A stretch of 6,068 nucleotides of DNA from Elusimicrobiota bacterium. GTDB lineage: Bacteria > Elusimicrobiota > Elusimicrobia > Elusimicrobiales > UBA9959. The stretch is taken from contig DAOWGR010000002.1 of assembly GCA_030637365.1 (NCBI GenBank), positions 1 to 6,068 of the forward strand. Direction: 5' to 3'. A model generated the notes under the pieces. It was not told where the DNA came from and did no database searches. It worked only from the letters and a program-made list of their open reading frames with translations. The translations under genes and the position numbers were made by a program. Positions 5,313 through 6,068 of the stretch are shown here, piece by piece. The first letter of the stretch is position 1, and each line of letters begins with the position of its first letter.

Positions 5313-6068
5313 TTATCCTCTTTTATTTTTTCTTTTCTGCCTTTTAATTGTCATTTTCACCTTGCGATAATTAAAATCTCTTTTTATTTTTTTATTTATG
5401 GAAGCCGCTTTATCCAGATCCGCTTCCGCTCCCAAAGTGTCTCCCATTTCAACTTTGATATAAGCTCTGTAGAGAAAAGCTTTTGCGCATTCGGGATCCA
5501 TTTGAAGAACTTTAGTTATATCGGAAAGTCCGTCGTCGGTTTTGCCCAATAGGTATTTCGCGAATCCCATGTCCGCGTAAATGAAAGGAACATCCGACTC
5601 AATTTCAGCGGCCCGGGTATATAATTCAAGAGCTTCTTCGTATTTTTTTCTTCGCATTCTTACTTTTGCCTTATTGAGCAAAACTTTAGTCATGGTTAAA
5701 TCCGCCTCTTTCCTATAGCGGACCTTTTCTTTTTCTTCAATCTTAATCTCGTCGGTTTTTTTATTTTCAATCTTAACGGCGGGGATGGCTTTAGTTTCAG
5801 AAGTTTTTTCTTTAATCTTGAAAGAAGAGGAGGACCGCTTCCTTTTTTTTATTTGGTATTTTATTTTACGCACTGAAGATTTATCCTTATAAGACGGGTC
5901 AAGTTCAATCGCTTTATTTATGTTTTTTTCCGTCTCGGGCCATTTACCCCCCATATTCGCGTAATTTACTCCGAGAAGATAATAACCAAACGCGTCCAAA
6001 GGTTCAAGGTTTATGAATTTTTCGCAGTCTTGAGCGGACGCTTCATATTTTTTAAGCCTGTGATAGGC
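5313..6068 (-). CDS. TPR-repeat protein, 5'-truncated by the window edge
   Basis: The frame is open to the right edge, so the true start lies outside; 251 residues and a TAA stop are visible. A TTG at 5999 is only an internal Leu codon, because TPR-like sequence continues upstream of it. Visible order: the end of a TPR (residues 1-23, ending INLEP), a complete TPR (about 24-60, ending AIELDPSY), a very basic then mixed-charge linker without hydrophobic core (about 61-120), three TPR-like units (about 125-220; YEEALELYTRAAEI, GLSDITKVLQMDPE, GAEADLDKAASI) and a polybasic C-terminus ending KRKNKRG. TPR arrays are protein-protein scaffolds; the partner is unknown. No signal peptide can be judged because the N-terminus is missing. 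The stop is 11 nt before the secreted-protein gene, so the two are probably co-transcribed. The TPR call is secure; the function is open. Confidence 0.85.
   Translation of the reverse strand, partial: AYHRLKKYEASAQDCEKFINLEPLDAFGYYLLGVNYANMGGKWPETEKNINKAIELDPSYKDKSSVRKIKYQIKKRKRSSSSFKIKEKTSETKAIPAVKIENKKTDEIKIEEKEKVRYRKEADLTMTKVLLNKAKVRMRRKKYEEALELYTRAAEIESDVPFIYADMGFAKYLLGKTDDGLSDITKVLQMDPECAKAFLYRAYIKVEMGDTLGAEADLDKAASINKKIKRDFNYRKVKMTIKRQKRKNKRG

Noticed and set aside
1..6068. CRISPR array, tRNA/rRNA genes, insertion sequence or defence island
   Set aside because: No regularly spaced repeats, cloverleaf-like or rRNA-like sequence, or transposase, nuclease or other defence motifs were seen on either strand.

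Overview
All supported genes lie on the minus strand, so transcription runs from high to low coordinates. The window is AT-rich with densely packed genes. The core is the conserved rnpA-yidD-yidC-jag(khpB) cluster, which in most bacteria sits next to rpmH and the origin region. YidC has an N-terminal membrane anchor followed by a large periplasmic domain of about 290 residues, which points to a diderm (Gram-negative) cell. The A/T-rich lysine and isoleucine codon use and the glycan-binding-type secreted protein would suit an Elusimicrobiota-like or other uncultured diderm lineage. That placement is a guess, because nothing here is a definitive phylogenetic marker.

Layout in transcription order. 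(1) 6068-5313: the 3' part of a TPR protein that enters from the right edge. (2) 5301-3784: a 505-aa secreted protein, starting 11 nt after the TPR stop. It has a signal peptide, an N-terminal discoidin-like NADase-type glycan-binding domain and a short C-terminal run of propeller-like strands. (3) 3783-3468: a junction with a possible 60-aa ORF, a good sigma70-like promoter (3718-3690) and a foldable leader (3529-3474) that contains the rnpA Shine-Dalgarno. No rpmH is present. (4) 3467-3063 rnpA, GTG start. (5) 3082-2807 yidD, overlapping rnpA or starting at an internal TTG. (6) 2767-1217 yidC. (7) 1216-969: a 248-nt spacer holding hairpins and repeat-like segments. (8) 968-135 jag/khpB. (9) 134-1: non-coding as far as visible; mnmE, the usual next gene, does not start here.

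The housekeeping genes cover tRNA 5' processing (RnpA with RNase P RNA), membrane protein insertion (YidC, with YidD as accessory) and an RNA-binding regulator (KhpB). The TPR/secreted pair upstream looks like a separate envelope-associated transcription unit. No mobile element, CRISPR array, tRNA or rRNA was seen. The points most worth a second look are a Gln at the position of the conserved groove Arg of YidC, a KH loop in KhpB lacking its first Gly, the structured rnpA leader with the missing rpmH, and the composition of the secreted protein.
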